DNA from: Nocardioides flavescens
Lineage (GTDB): Bacteria; Actinomycetota; Actinomycetes; Propionibacteriales; Nocardioidaceae
Direction of reading: 5' to 3'
DNA: 64,000 bases
Assembly (NCBI RefSeq): GCF_009823805.1
Contig: NZ_WUEK01000004.1
Span: 124,001 to 188,000, forward strand
The number at the start of each line of letters is the position of its first letter. Position 1 is the stretch's first letter. Both the position numbers and the translations under genes were made by a program. Below, piece after piece: positions 16,749-24,769 of the stretch. The notes under the pieces are model-generated. The model did not search any database. It was given only the letters and a program-made list of their open reading frames with translations, and had not been told where the DNA came from.

Positions 16749-17740
16749 CCGCGCTCCTCGGCCTTCTTGGAGGCGATGAGGCTGGTGATCGTCGTGATCA
16801 CGAGGATGCCGATGATGACGAACAGCGAGGCCAGGGTCGGGATCTCGGGGACCGAGGGCCACACCAGGTGCGCCCAGTGGAGCACCAGCTTGACCCCGAT
16901 GAAGCCGAGGATCGCGGCCAGACCGAAGCCGAGGTGGACCAGCTTGGCGAGCGCGCCCTGGAGCACGAAGTAGAGCGCACGCAGACCAAGCAGCGCGAAG
17001 GCGTTGGTCGCGAAGACGAGGTAGGGGTCGCCGGTGATGCCGTAGACCGCGGGCACCGAGTCGATCGCGAAGACGATGTCGGTCATCAGCACCGCGAAGG
17101 TGACGAGCGCGAACGGCGTGAGCGCGCGGGCGCCGTTGATGCGAGTGAAGACCCTGGGGCCGTCGTACTCGTCGGAGACGGGCATGAAGCGGCGCAGCAG
17201 GCGCACCGACCGCATCTTCGAGACGTCCTTCTCCTCGTGGTCGTCGCCGCTGAGGGCGTCCTTGAGGAGCTTGACGCCGGTCACGAGCAGCACGGCACCG
17301 AAGACCAGGAAGACCCAGTCGAACGCCGAGAGCGCGGCCGCGCCGAGGGCGATGAAGATGCCGCGCAGCACCAGCGCGCCGATGATGCCGTAGAGCAGCA
17401 CCCGCTGCTTGAGGGCCTCGGGGACGGCGAACGCCGCGAGCAGCAGCATGAAGACGAACAGGTTGTCGACGCTCAGCGACTTCTCGACGAGGTAGCCGGT
17501 GTAGTACTCGACACCACGCTCGTTGCCGTACTGGTTCCAGATGAACAGACCGAAGGCCAGCGGGAGGGCGACGTAGAAGATCGACCAGCCGACGGCCTCC
17601 TTCATCGAGACCTCGTGCGGCTTGCGGGTGGCGAAGAAGTCGATGACGAGCAGGACGACGACGGCGCCGATCGTGGCGGCCCACAGACCAGGGGTGCCGA
17701 CGGTGTCGATCGCCATCACGGAGGGTGGGGACAGTGTCAC
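16649..17740 (-). CDS. TerC-family membrane protein (probable Mn2+ exporter)
   Basis: 363 residues from the GTG at 17740, preceded by GAGGAG eight bases upstream; longer upstream frames would run through the riboswitch and are rejected. The TerC signature is clear: VEKSLSVDNLFVFMLL, then VLMTDIVFAIDSVPAVYGIT with the conserved acidic residues in membrane helices, about eight or nine helices in all. Members such as E. coli Alx are linked to Mn2+ efflux. The candidate yybP-ykoY riboswitch in the leader supports that role here. The acidic C-terminal tail is encoded opposite the end of the permease gene. Confidence 0.93.
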   Translation of the reverse strand: MTLSPPSVMAIDTVGTPGLWAATIGAVVVLLVIDFFATRKPHEVSMKEAVGWSIFYVALPLAFGLFIWNQYGNERGVEYYTGYLVEKSLSVDNLFVFMLLLAAFAVPEALKQRVLLYGIIGALVLRGIFIALGAAALSAFDWVFLVFGAVLLVTGVKLLKDALSGDDHEEKDVSKMRSVRLLRRFMPVSDEYDGPRVFTRINGARALTPFALVTFAVLMTDIVFAIDSVPAVYGITGDPYLVFATNAFALLGLRALYFVLQGALAKLVHLGFGLAAILGFIGVKLVLHWAHLVWPSVPEIPTLASLFVIIGILVITTITSLIASKKAEERGQEPATPSASVAPSAPSAVDESDDDRPNSLSAR

Positions 17741-17769
17741 GGGAGGTTCTCCTCGAGTCATGGTTGAGT

Positions 17770-17889
17770 GGCTCGAGGTCTCCCTCACCCGGTGCCGGCG
17801 ATCTGCGCGTCGCCCCAGTGCCCGGGTGTCCGCCGAGACGCCCTGGGGCGTCGTACTGACCGACGGAGCTTGGCGAGGTACTCCCCTCT
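17770..17889 (-). ncRNA. Candidate yybP-ykoY manganese riboswitch in the TerC leader
   Basis: On the minus strand the leader begins AGGGGAGTACCTCGCC and continues with CGGTCAGTACGACG, a GC-rich stem (CGCCCCAGGGCG), then GGTGAGGGAGACCTCGAGCC some 20 bases before the GAGGAG ribosome-binding site. GGGGAGTA and the GAGACC segment recall the two conserved loops that build the Mn2+ pocket in yybP-ykoY RNAs, and TerC genes are a classical target. Proximity to the ribosome-binding site suggests translational control. The assignment is by eye; covariance scoring was not possible. Confidence 0.7.
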
Positions 17890-17946
17890 GCATCGATTCT
17901 AGTGGGGGCGTTCAAGGGGGGTGGTCGGACGTAGGCTGGGGCCACG

Positions 17947-20403
17947 ATGACGAACTCTGCGGTCGACGCCTCCCTGCCCGGCTTCGAGCACCTCACCGAG
18001 CGTGGTGCGGGCGCCCCGACCACCGCGAAGCGGCCCCAGGGGCCGACGCGCGAGGAGCTGCTCGACGGCCTCAACGAGCCGCAGCGGGCGGCCGTCGTGC
18101 ACGAGGGCGCACCGCTGCTCGTCGTCGCCGGCGCTGGCTCCGGCAAGACCCGGGTGCTGACGCGACGCATCGCCTGGCTGATCCAGGAGCGCAAGGCCCA
18201 CCCCGGCTCGATCCTGGCCATCACCTTCACCAACAAGGCCGCGGCGGAGATGAAGGAGCGCGTCGAGGACCTCGTCGGTCGCCGGGCCCGGATCATGTGG
18301 GTCTCGACGTTCCACTCCGCCTGCGTGCGCATCCTGCGCAAGGAGATAGACAAACTGGGCTACAAGTCGTCGTTCTCCATCTACGACGCCGCCGACCAGA
18401 AGCGTCTGATGGCCAGCGTGGTCAAGGAGCTCGACCTCGACCCGAAGAAGTTCCAGCCCGGCTCGCTGCTGCACTGGGTCTCGGACCACAAGAACGAGCT
18501 GCGCGACGCCGAGGCCGCGACCGCGATGGCGAAGAACAAGCTCGAGGAGACCTACGCCGCGGCGTACCGGATCTACGAGAAGCGGCTCGGGCAGGCCAAC
18601 GCGCTCGACTTCGACGACCTGATCATGCTGACCGTCCACCTGTTCCAGCAGTTCCCGGACGTGCGCGAGGTCTACCGCCGCCGGTTCCGGCACGTGCTGG
18701 TCGACGAGTACCAGGACACCAACCACGCGCAGTACGCCCTCATCGCCGAGCTGTGCGCGCCCCGCATCGAGGAGGCGCCCACGTCGGGCGGCGAGCGGGT
18801 CGAGCCGGCCGAGCTGATGGTCGTCGGCGACGCCGACCAGTCGATCTACGCCTTCCGCGGCGCCAACATCCGCAACATCCTCGACTTCGAGCAGGACTTC
18901 CCCGACGCGACGTCGATCCTGCTGGAGCAGAACTACCGCTCCACTCAGACCATCCTCACCGCGGCCAACGCCGTCATCGGTCACAACAAGGGCCGCAAGG
19001 AGAAGCGGCTGTGGTCCGACGCCGGCGACGGCGAGCGGATCGTCGGCTACGTCGCCGACGACGAGCACGACGAGGCGCGCTTCGTCAGCGACGAGATCGA
19101 CAAGCTCGTCGACGCCGGCCACAAGGCCGCCGACGTCGCCGTCTTCTACCGCACCAACGCCCAGTCGCGCGTGTTCGAGGAGGTGTTCATCCGCACCGGG
19201 CAGCCCTACAAGGTCGTCGGCGGCGTGCGGTTCTACGAGCGCCGCGAGATCCGCGACGCCTTGGCCTACCTCCGCCTGCTCGTCAACGCCGACGACGTCG
19301 TCTCGCTGCAGCGCATCCTCAACGTGCCCAAGCGCGGCATCGGCGACCGGGCCGTGGCCCTCGTGACGGCGTACGCCGCGGGCCAGGGCACGACGTTCTG
19401 GGAGGGGCTGCGCAGCGCCGGGTCCGTGCCCGAGCTCGCGACCCGCTCGCTCACCGCGATCCGCGGCTTCGTCGCGATGATCGAGGAGCTGCAGTCGATG
19501 GTCGCGGCGGGGGAGCGGCCCGACGTGGTGCTCGAGACGGTGCTGGAGCGCTCGGGCTACCTGAAGTCCCTCGAGGAGTCGGACGACCCCCAGGACGAGA
19601 CCCGTCAGGAGAACCTCGGTGAGCTCGTCGCCGTCGCCCGCGAGTTCGCCGACGATCCGGTGGCCGGGCCCTCGGCCGACCCCACCGACGTCGACGCCGG
19701 CGTGCTGACGCCCGGGCTCGCGGACTTCCTCGAGCGGGTCTCGCTCGTCGCCGACACCGACCAGATCCCCGACGACGGCGACGGCGTGGTCACCCTGATG
19801 ACGCTGCACACGGCCAAGGGGCTGGAGTTCCCCGTCGTCTTCCTCACCGGCCTGGAGGACGGCGTCTTCCCGCACTCGCGCTCTCTAGGCGACCAGCCGG
19901 AGCTCGAGGAGGAACGCCGCCTCGCCTACGTCGGCCTCACCCGCGCTCGCGAACGTCTCTACATCTCCCGCGCCGTCGTCCGCTCCGCCTGGGGCGCGCC
20001 GGCCCACAACCCGGGCTCGCGCTTCCTCGATGAACTGCCCGTCGACCTCGTCGACTGGCGCCGCACCGAGGCCGCCCAGGCGGTCTGGCAGCGCGACGAC
20101 CTGTCCTCGTCGTACGGTCGCGGCTCGCGCGGCGGCGACAGCTGGGGCTCGGGGACCCCGACCGACCGGGGCCGGCGCAACTTCAGCTCCGCTGCGGCCC
20201 GCGCCGACGCGGCGTCGAAGGCCAAGCCCGCCCGCGCGATCCCCAGCCTCGACCCGGGCGACCGGGTCCTGCACGACAGCTTCGGCATGGGCACCGTCGT
20301 CGCCCTCGAGGGGGCCGGCGAGAAGCAGGTCGCCTCGATCGACTTCGGCTCCGAGGGCGTCAAGCGGCTGCTGCTGCGCTACGCGCCGGTGGAGAAGCTG
20401 TAG
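17947..20403 (+). CDS. pcrA: ATP-dependent DNA helicase PcrA/UvrD
   Basis: 818 residues, ATG start. All SF1A motifs are present: Walker A (VVAGAGSGKTRVLTRRIAWL), Ia (ITFTNKAAAEM), II (LVDEYQDTN), III (GDADQSIYAFRGA), IV (LEQNYRST), V (VTLMTLHTAKGLEFPVVF) and VI (YVGLTRARERL). A Ser/Gly-rich linker is followed by a C-terminal Tudor-like domain (DRVLHDSFGMGTVV ... IDFGSEGVKRLLL), which in PcrA contacts RNA polymerase. It unwinds DNA 3'-5' in nucleotide excision repair and replication-transcription conflicts. Confidence 0.96.
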   Translation: MTNSAVDASLPGFEHLTERGAGAPTTAKRPQGPTREELLDGLNEPQRAAVVHEGAPLLVVAGAGSGKTRVLTRRIAWLIQERKAHPGSILAITFTNKAAAEMKERVEDLVGRRARIMWVSTFHSACVRILRKEIDKLGYKSSFSIYDAADQKRLMASVVKELDLDPKKFQPGSLLHWVSDHKNELRDAEAATAMAKNKLEETYAAAYRIYEKRLGQANALDFDDLIMLTVHLFQQFPDVREVYRRRFRHVLVDEYQDTNHAQYALIAELCAPRIEEAPTSGGERVEPAELMVVGDADQSIYAFRGANIRNILDFEQDFPDATSILLEQNYRSTQTILTAANAVIGHNKGRKEKRLWSDAGDGERIVGYVADDEHDEARFVSDEIDKLVDAGHKAADVAVFYRTNAQSRVFEEVFIRTGQPYKVVGGVRFYERREIRDALAYLRLLVNADDVVSLQRILNVPKRGIGDRAVALVTAYAAGQGTTFWEGLRSAGSVPELATRSLTAIRGFVAMIEELQSMVAAGERPDVVLETVLERSGYLKSLEESDDPQDETRQENLGELVAVAREFADDPVAGPSADPTDVDAGVLTPGLADFLERVSLVADTDQIPDDGDGVVTLMTLHTAKGLEFPVVFLTGLEDGVFPHSRSLGDQPELEEERRLAYVGLTRARERLYISRAVVRSAWGAPAHNPGSRFLDELPVDLVDWRRTEAAQAVWQRDDLSSSYGRGSRGGDSWGSGTPTDRGRRNFSSAAARADAASKAKPARAIPSLDPGDRVLHDSFGMGTVVALEGAGEKQVASIDFGSEGVKRLLLRYAPVEKL

Positions 20404-20421
20404 GTCAGCTCCGGTCGTCGT

Positions 20422-20751
20422 TCAGGACGGCTGGGAGCCACCGGCGATCTCGTAGTTCCAGACCTCGCTGTGGGTCGACACCGGCTTGGGGGCCTCGCCG
20501 CCGGCGCGCTCCGCGGCGGAGCGGTGACCCTCGCTGAAGCCGGCCGAGTCGAGCCAGCCCTGGAAGGCGTCCTCGTCGCGCCACCGCGTCACGACCAGCC
20601 ACTGGTCGCGACCGTCGGTCGGCTTGAGCAGCTCGAACCCCTCGAACCCGTCCGCGCCGTCCACGGCACCGGCGCGGGCCGCGAAGCGGTGGGCGAGCTC
20701 GTCACCGGAGTCGGCCGGCACGGTGATGGCGTTGATCTTGATGACGGTCAC
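20422..20751 (-). CDS. MhuD/IsdG-like heme-degrading monooxygenase
   Basis: 109 residues from a GTG. The ferredoxin-like ABM-domain protein begins MTVIKINAITVPADSGDELA and contains GFEGFELLKPTDGRDQWLVV and AFQGW, closely following the pattern of mycobacterial MhuD. Asn-7 and Trp-66 fall where MhuD has its catalytic Asn and Trp, and His-76 lies near the heme-ligand His. If these are real counterparts, the enzyme opens heme to release iron. The gene is convergent with pcrA, 18 bp away. Specificity for heme over a quinone is inferred. Confidence 0.82.
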   Translation of the reverse strand: MTVIKINAITVPADSGDELAHRFAARAGAVDGADGFEGFELLKPTDGRDQWLVVTRWRDEDAFQGWLDSAGFSEGHRSAAERAGGEAPKPVSTHSEVWNYEIAGGSQPS

Positions 20752-20852
20752 GGTCTCCAGCGTGCCAGGCGCACCGAAGGCTGTTCGGAGCCGACGTCGG
20801 GTCGTGGGCCCACGATTCGCGAGGCGGGATCGGGAGCAGGTCGCCGTGGGTC

Positions 20853-20969
20853 TCAGTGACCGAAGGCGTCGACGAGGACGGTGACGAGAGTGATGAGCCC
20901 ACCGACGCCGAACACCACGATCAGCAGGATCGCGGGCAGCGTCAGCAGGCGCTCGGTCTCGCGGTCCAC
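20853..20969 (-). CDS. 38-residue single-helix membrane peptide
   Basis: A short frame from GTG at 20969 to TGA at 20853. After the charged start VDRETERL it encodes one strongly hydrophobic helix (PAILLIVVFGVGGLITLVTV) and ends VDAFGH. It begins 7 bp after the M23 peptidase stop, so it is probably co-transcribed with it. The clean polar-hydrophobic-polar layout supports a real small membrane protein; no strong ribosome-binding site is seen. Confidence 0.5.
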   Translation of the reverse strand: MDRETERLLTLPAILLIVVFGVGGLITLVTVLVDAFGH

Positions 20970-20976
20970 GGCGGGA

Positions 20977-22158
20977 TCAGTCTCGGAAGAGACCGTGCTC
21001 CTGCATCGCGGCATAGGGGTCGACCGGGTCGCCGCCGCCGGGGCGGACCTCGACGTGGAGGTGGCTGCCGGTGACGTGGCCGGTGGCGCCGACGAGACCG
21101 ATGACCTCGCCGGAGCGGACGGTGTCGCCGACCGAGACCATGAAGGCCGACTGGTGGCAGTACCAGATCTCCGTGCCGTCCTCGAGCTGCACGACGGTCT
21201 TGTTGCCGTAGGAGCCGTCGTAGCTCGCCGAGATCACGGTGCCGTTGGCGATGGCGTGGATCTGGTCACCGGTGTTGCCGTTGAAGTCGAGGCCGGTGTG
21301 GTAGCTGGCCCAGAGGCCGTACTGGCCGAAGCGCGCGGTGAGGACGACCGGCTCGAGCGGGTAGGTCCAGAGGTTCTGCGCGATCACCTTGGACTGCTTG
21401 TCCGCGGCGCCGTCGATCTCGGTGAGGGCGGCGTCGCGCTGGGCGGCGAGACCCTCCGCCGCTGCCTTCTGCTGCTGGTCGCCGGTGTTCGTCGCCGCGG
21501 TCCGGTCGCTGGAGCGGGTCACGGCGGCGCCCCGGTCACCGACGGTGACGGTCGCGCTCGAGCCGTTGAGGGCGGTGGCGGCGTGGGCGGCGCTGGGACC
21601 GCTCTCGCCGTGGGCGGCGACGACCTCGGGTCCGCCGGCCTTGACCGCGCCGCCGGCCGACACGGCGAGGGCCGCGACGCCGAGCAGCACCGGAGCGGAG
21701 GGGAGGCGGCGCAGGAACGTCGTGGTGCGGACCTTCGGCGTGCGCTGGGCGCTGCGCTTCGCCGCGCGCCGCTTGCCGCCCTGCACGACCGGGGTCGCAG
21801 TCGTCGCAGTCGGCACGGCGGTGTCCGGGCGCAGCATCGGCAGCTGAGCGGTGGGCTCGTGCGCGAAGGAGGTGGTCTGGTCGACCGGCTCGAGGTCGCG
21901 GAGCACCTGCTCGATCACACCCGCGTCGAGCTGGGTCTCACCCCTTGCGGTGGTGTGCGCGGGCGCGGCGGCGGGCACCGGTGCCATGGCAGCAGCGCGC
22001 CGCTTGCCGACGTACGGCGTCATCGCGGTCTCGAGAGGACGCGAGTCGACGGGGACAGCAGCGACGCGGCGACCTGCGGGACGCACCTCGGTGGCGACCG
22101 GTCCAGGGGTCGTCGGGCCAGCCTCGGTGAGGTGAGGCTCAGCTCGATATCCGGGCAC
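20977..22158 (-). CDS. M23-family (LytM) peptidase, membrane-anchored
   Basis: 393 residues from a GTG at 22158. A ~140-residue cytoplasmic, basic, Pro/Ala-rich N terminus precedes one transmembrane helix ([18 protein letters not shown]), a coiled segment and a C-terminal M23 domain with zinc ligands in ASYHTGLDF and [10 protein letters not shown]. These enzymes cut peptidoglycan cross-links or, when inactive, activate amidases; here the HxxxD and HxH residues are intact. It probably acts at the cell wall during growth or division. Confidence 0.92.
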   Translation of the reverse strand: MPGYRAEPHLTEAGPTTPGPVATEVRPAGRRVAAVPVDSRPLETAMTPYVGKRRAAAMAPVPAAAPAHTTARGETQLDAGVIEQVLRDLEPVDQTTSFAHEPTAQLPMLRPDTAVPTATTATPVVQGGKRRAAKRSAQRTPKVRTTTFLRRLPSAPVLLGVAALAVSAGGAVKAGGPEVVAAHGESGPSAAHAATALNGSSATVTVGDRGAAVTRSSDRTAATNTGDQQQKAAAEGLAAQRDAALTEIDGAADKQSKVIAQNLWTYPLEPVVLTARFGQYGLWASYHTGLDFNGNTGDQIHAIANGTVISASYDGSYGNKTVVQLEDGTEIWYCHQSAFMVSVGDTVRSGEVIGLVGATGHVTGSHLHVEVRPGGGDPVDPYAAMQEHGLFRD

Positions 22159-22505
22159 GGGTCAAGGTCTCCCAGTGGGCCGACGACAGAGGCAGCGCTG
22201 TGCAGCGCGGAGGTTTCAGATCCAGCAGCGGCGACGACACTAACCCACCCGTCCCGGCCTCCGAAATCGCTGTCAACCGGATTGTGGACAGGTGTCGGGG
22301 CATCCCTGGCGCGGTGCGGGGGCGGATCCGCATCGGATCCGCATCTGATCCGCACGGGGACGCGGGTGTCGGTGCCGGGTGGTGTTCTGGGTCACGAAGA
22401 CGACCCGAGCGTGGTCGGTGGCGCAGCGGCGGGTCTATGGTGCCGAAGGCGGCACCTTCGGCTGTCGTCGCACGTTTCCGACGTTCTCGACAAGGAAGTT
22501 CCCTC
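22159..22505. other. Divergent intergenic region between the M23 peptidase and sucCD
   Basis: This 347-bp gap holds the promoters of both flanking units. On the minus strand TTGACA is followed about 27 bases later by TAGTGT, possibly parts of different promoter elements of the peptidase gene. Close to sucC, AAGGAA lies 8-9 bases before the GTG and serves as ribosome-binding site. An 11-bp tandem repeat lies at 22324. No gene or known RNA element was recognised. Confidence 0.6.
22324..22355. repeat. 11-bp tandem repeat GGATCCGCATC, nearly three copies
   Basis: GGATCCGCATC occurs twice exactly and a third time as TGATCCGCAC, in phase with the DNA helix, about 150 bp upstream of sucC. It could be an array of regulator sites or neutral slippage. 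Confidence 0.8.
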
Positions 22506-23669
22506 GTGGACCTGATGGAGTACCAGGCGAAGGAACTCTTCGCCAAGCACGGCGTCACCACCACCCTCGGCAAGGTCGTCACCACCCCGGAGGAGGCGCG
22601 CAGCGCCGCCGAGGAGTACGGCTTCTGCGTCGTCAAGGCGCAGGTCAAGGCCGGCGGCCGCGGCAAGGCCGGTGGTGTGAAGCTCGCCAAGACCCCCGAC
22701 GAGGCGTTCGAGCACGCCAGCAACATCCTCGGCATGGAGATCAAGGGCCTCACCGTCAACCGGGTGCTCGTCACCCCGGCGACGCCGCCCCAGGAGGAGT
22801 ACTACTTCTCCTTCCTGCTCGACCGCTCCAACCGCCAGTACCTCTGCATCGCCAGCGTCGAGGGCGGCGTCGAGATCGAGGAGGTCGCCAAGACCAACCC
22901 CGACGCGGTCAAGCAGATCGCCATCGACCCGGGTGCCGGCGTCGACGAGGCCAAGGCCCGCGAGATCGCCACCGAGGCGAAGTTCCCCGAGGCCGTCTTC
23001 GAGCAGGCCGTCACGATGATCCAGGCGCTCTACACGGTCTTCGTGGAGGAGGACGCCACCCTCGTCGAGGTCAACCCGCTCGCGCGGCTCGAGGGCGACA
23101 AGCTCGAGGCCCTCGACGGCAAGGTGTCGCTCGACGACAACGCCTCCGAGGTGCGCCACCACGAGCACGAGGCGTTCGAGATCTCGGAGGAGACCGACCC
23201 CCTCGAGGCCAAGGCCAAGGCCAAGGGCCTCAACTACGTCAAGCTCGACGGCGAGGTCGGCATCATCGGCAACGGCGCGGGTCTGGTCATGTCGACCCTC
23301 GACGTCGTCGCGTACGCCGGTGAGGCCCACGGCGGCGTCAAGCCCGCCAACTTCCTGGACATCGGCGGCGGCGCCAACGCCGAGGTGATGGCCAACGGCC
23401 TCGACGTGATCCTCGGCGACGAGCAGGTCAAGTCCGTGTTCGTCAACGTCTTCGGCGGCATCACCGCCTGCGACGAGGTCGCCAACGGCATCAAGGGCGC
23501 GCTGGAGATCCTGGGCGACCAGGCCACCAAGCCGCTGGTCGTCCGCCTGGACGGCAACAACGTCGACAAGGGTCGCGCGATCCTGGACGAGCTCAACCAC
23601 CCGCTGGTCACCCAGGTCGCGACCATGGACGGCGCGGCCGACAAGGCCGCCGAGCTGGCCAACGGCTGA
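22506..23669 (+). CDS. sucC: Succinyl-CoA synthetase beta subunit (ADP-forming)
   Basis: 387 residues from the GTG at 22506 ([17 protein letters not shown]), preceded by AAGGAA. The ATP-grasp domain contains [20 protein letters not shown] and the Mg-site region [20 protein letters not shown]. The C-terminal ligase-CoA domain includes [13 protein letters not shown] and [16 protein letters not shown]. Together with the alpha subunit it interconverts succinyl-CoA and succinate with substrate-level phosphorylation in the TCA cycle. sucD follows after 29 bp. Confidence 0.97.
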   Translation: MDLMEYQAKELFAKHGVTTTLGKVVTTPEEARSAAEEYGFCVVKAQVKAGGRGKAGGVKLAKTPDEAFEHASNILGMEIKGLTVNRVLVTPATPPQEEYYFSFLLDRSNRQYLCIASVEGGVEIEEVAKTNPDAVKQIAIDPGAGVDEAKAREIATEAKFPEAVFEQAVTMIQALYTVFVEEDATLVEVNPLARLEGDKLEALDGKVSLDDNASEVRHHEHEAFEISEETDPLEAKAKAKGLNYVKLDGEVGIIGNGAGLVMSTLDVVAYAGEAHGGVKPANFLDIGGGANAEVMANGLDVILGDEQVKSVFVNVFGGITACDEVANGIKGALEILGDQATKPLVVRLDGNNVDKGRAILDELNHPLVTQVATMDGAADKAAELANG

Positions 23670-23698
23670 CCCGGGACGACGAGGAGAACGAGAAGAGC

Positions 23699-24592
23699 AT
23701 GTCGATCTACCTGAACAAGGACTCCAAGATCATCGTCCAGGGCATCACGGGCGGGATGGGCTCCAAGCACACCACCCTGATGCTCGACGCGGGGTCGAAC
23801 ATCGTCGGCGGCGTCAACGCGCGCAAGGCCGGCACGACCGTCGAGCTCGGCGGCCAGGAGCTCGCCGTCTACGGCACCGTGAAGGAGGCGATGGCCGAGA
23901 CCGGTGCCGACGTCTCCGTGGTGTTCGTGCCGCCGGCGTTCACCAAGGACGCCTGCATCGAGGCCATCGACGCCGGCATCGGCCTGCTGGTGGTCATCAC
24001 CGAGGGTGTGCCGGTCCAGGACACCGCCGAGGTGTGGTCCTACCTGCAGAGCGACGCCAACACCGGCGGCACCCGGATGATCGGGCCCAACTGCCCGGGC
24101 ATCATCACGCCGGGCGAGTCGCTGGCCGGCATCACCCCGCACACCATCGCGGGCACGGGTCCCATCGGCCTGGTCTCGAAGTCGGGCACGCTGACCTACC
24201 AGATGATGTACGAGCTGAAGGACTTCGGCTTCTCGACCGCCATCGGCATCGGCGGCGATCCGATCGTCGGCACGACGCACATCGACGCCCTCGCGGCGTT
24301 CGAGGCCGACCCGGCCACCGAGGCGATCGTGATGATCGGCGAGATCGGCGGCGACGCCGAGGAGCGCGCTGCGGCGTACATCAAGGACCACGTGACCAAG
24401 CCGGTCGTCGGCTACGTCGCGGGGTTCACCGCTCCCGAGGGCAAGACGATGGGCCACGCCGGCGCCATCGTGTCCGGCTCCTCGGGCACCGCGGCCGCGA
24501 AGAAGGAGGCCCTCGAGGCCGTCGGCGTGAAGGTCGGCAAGACGCCGTCCGAGACCGCCGCCCTCATGCGGGAGATCCTCCAGTCGCGCTGA
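23699..24592 (+). CDS. sucD: Succinyl-CoA synthetase alpha subunit
   Basis: 297 residues, ATG with the GA-rich ribosome-binding region GAGGAGAACGAGAAGAGC. The CoA-binding domain begins [30 protein letters not shown] and the active-site phosphohistidine ([10 protein letters not shown], His-253) are present. It forms the catalytic partner of SucC. In this organism it also receives succinyl-CoA made by the methylmalonyl-CoA mutase encoded at 55-59 kb. A hairpin terminator follows. Confidence 0.97.
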   Translation: MSIYLNKDSKIIVQGITGGMGSKHTTLMLDAGSNIVGGVNARKAGTTVELGGQELAVYGTVKEAMAETGADVSVVFVPPAFTKDACIEAIDAGIGLLVVITEGVPVQDTAEVWSYLQSDANTGGTRMIGPNCPGIITPGESLAGITPHTIAGTGPIGLVSKSGTLTYQMMYELKDFGFSTAIGIGGDPIVGTTHIDALAAFEADPATEAIVMIGEIGGDAEERAAAYIKDHVTKPVVGYVAGFTAPEGKTMGHAGAIVSGSSGTAAAKKEALEAVGVKVGKTPSETAALMREILQSR

Positions 24593-24620
24593 CCTGAGCC
24601 CGACGCACCACCGCTCCACC

Positions 24621-24656
24621 ACGACGCCCCGGCCGCACCTGCGGTCGGGGCGTCGT
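24621..24656 (+). terminator. Strong hairpin after sucCD
   Basis: ACGACGCCCCGGCCGCA pairs with the CGGTCGGGGCGTCGT arm around a short loop, 28 bp after the sucD stop. No long T-run follows, which is common in high-GC actinobacteria. Confidence 0.75.
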
Positions 24657-24673
24657 CGCGTCCGGAGGGGGAC

Positions 24674-24761
24674 GGAATCCCAGCATCTGCTGGGATCCCT
24701 GACGTTCTGGGGTGTTGCAACACCCCAGAACGTTGGCGACACCAGCAGATGCTGGGGTTCC
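24674..24761. repeat. 88-bp nested palindrome
   Basis: A perfect 32-bp palindrome at 24702-24733 (half-site ACGTTCTGGGGTGTTG) sits between outer arms GGAATCCCAGCATCTGCTGG and CCAGCAGATGCTGGGGTTCC, which are inverted copies with one mismatch. The element fills the gap between sucD and the sigma-factor gene and could also act as a bidirectional terminator. Confidence 0.88.
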
Positions 24762-24769
24762 GCCGTGGC

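Noticed and set aside
17741..17893. N-terminal extension of TerC by 51 codons
   Set aside because: It would translate the candidate riboswitch, lacks family similarity, and the GTG at 17740 has a well-placed GAGGAG.
15348..18353. A 1001-codon open frame on the minus strand across the permease, TerC and riboswitch region
   Set aside because: It runs antisense or out of frame to clear genes; its composition (His/Asp/Gln/Arg-rich without helices or motifs) is that of a shadow frame in high-GC DNA.
22159..22505. c-di-AMP (ydaO) riboswitch upstream of the M23 peptidase
   Set aside because: Such leaders are common for wall peptidases in actinobacteria, but none of the conserved ydaO blocks could be found here.
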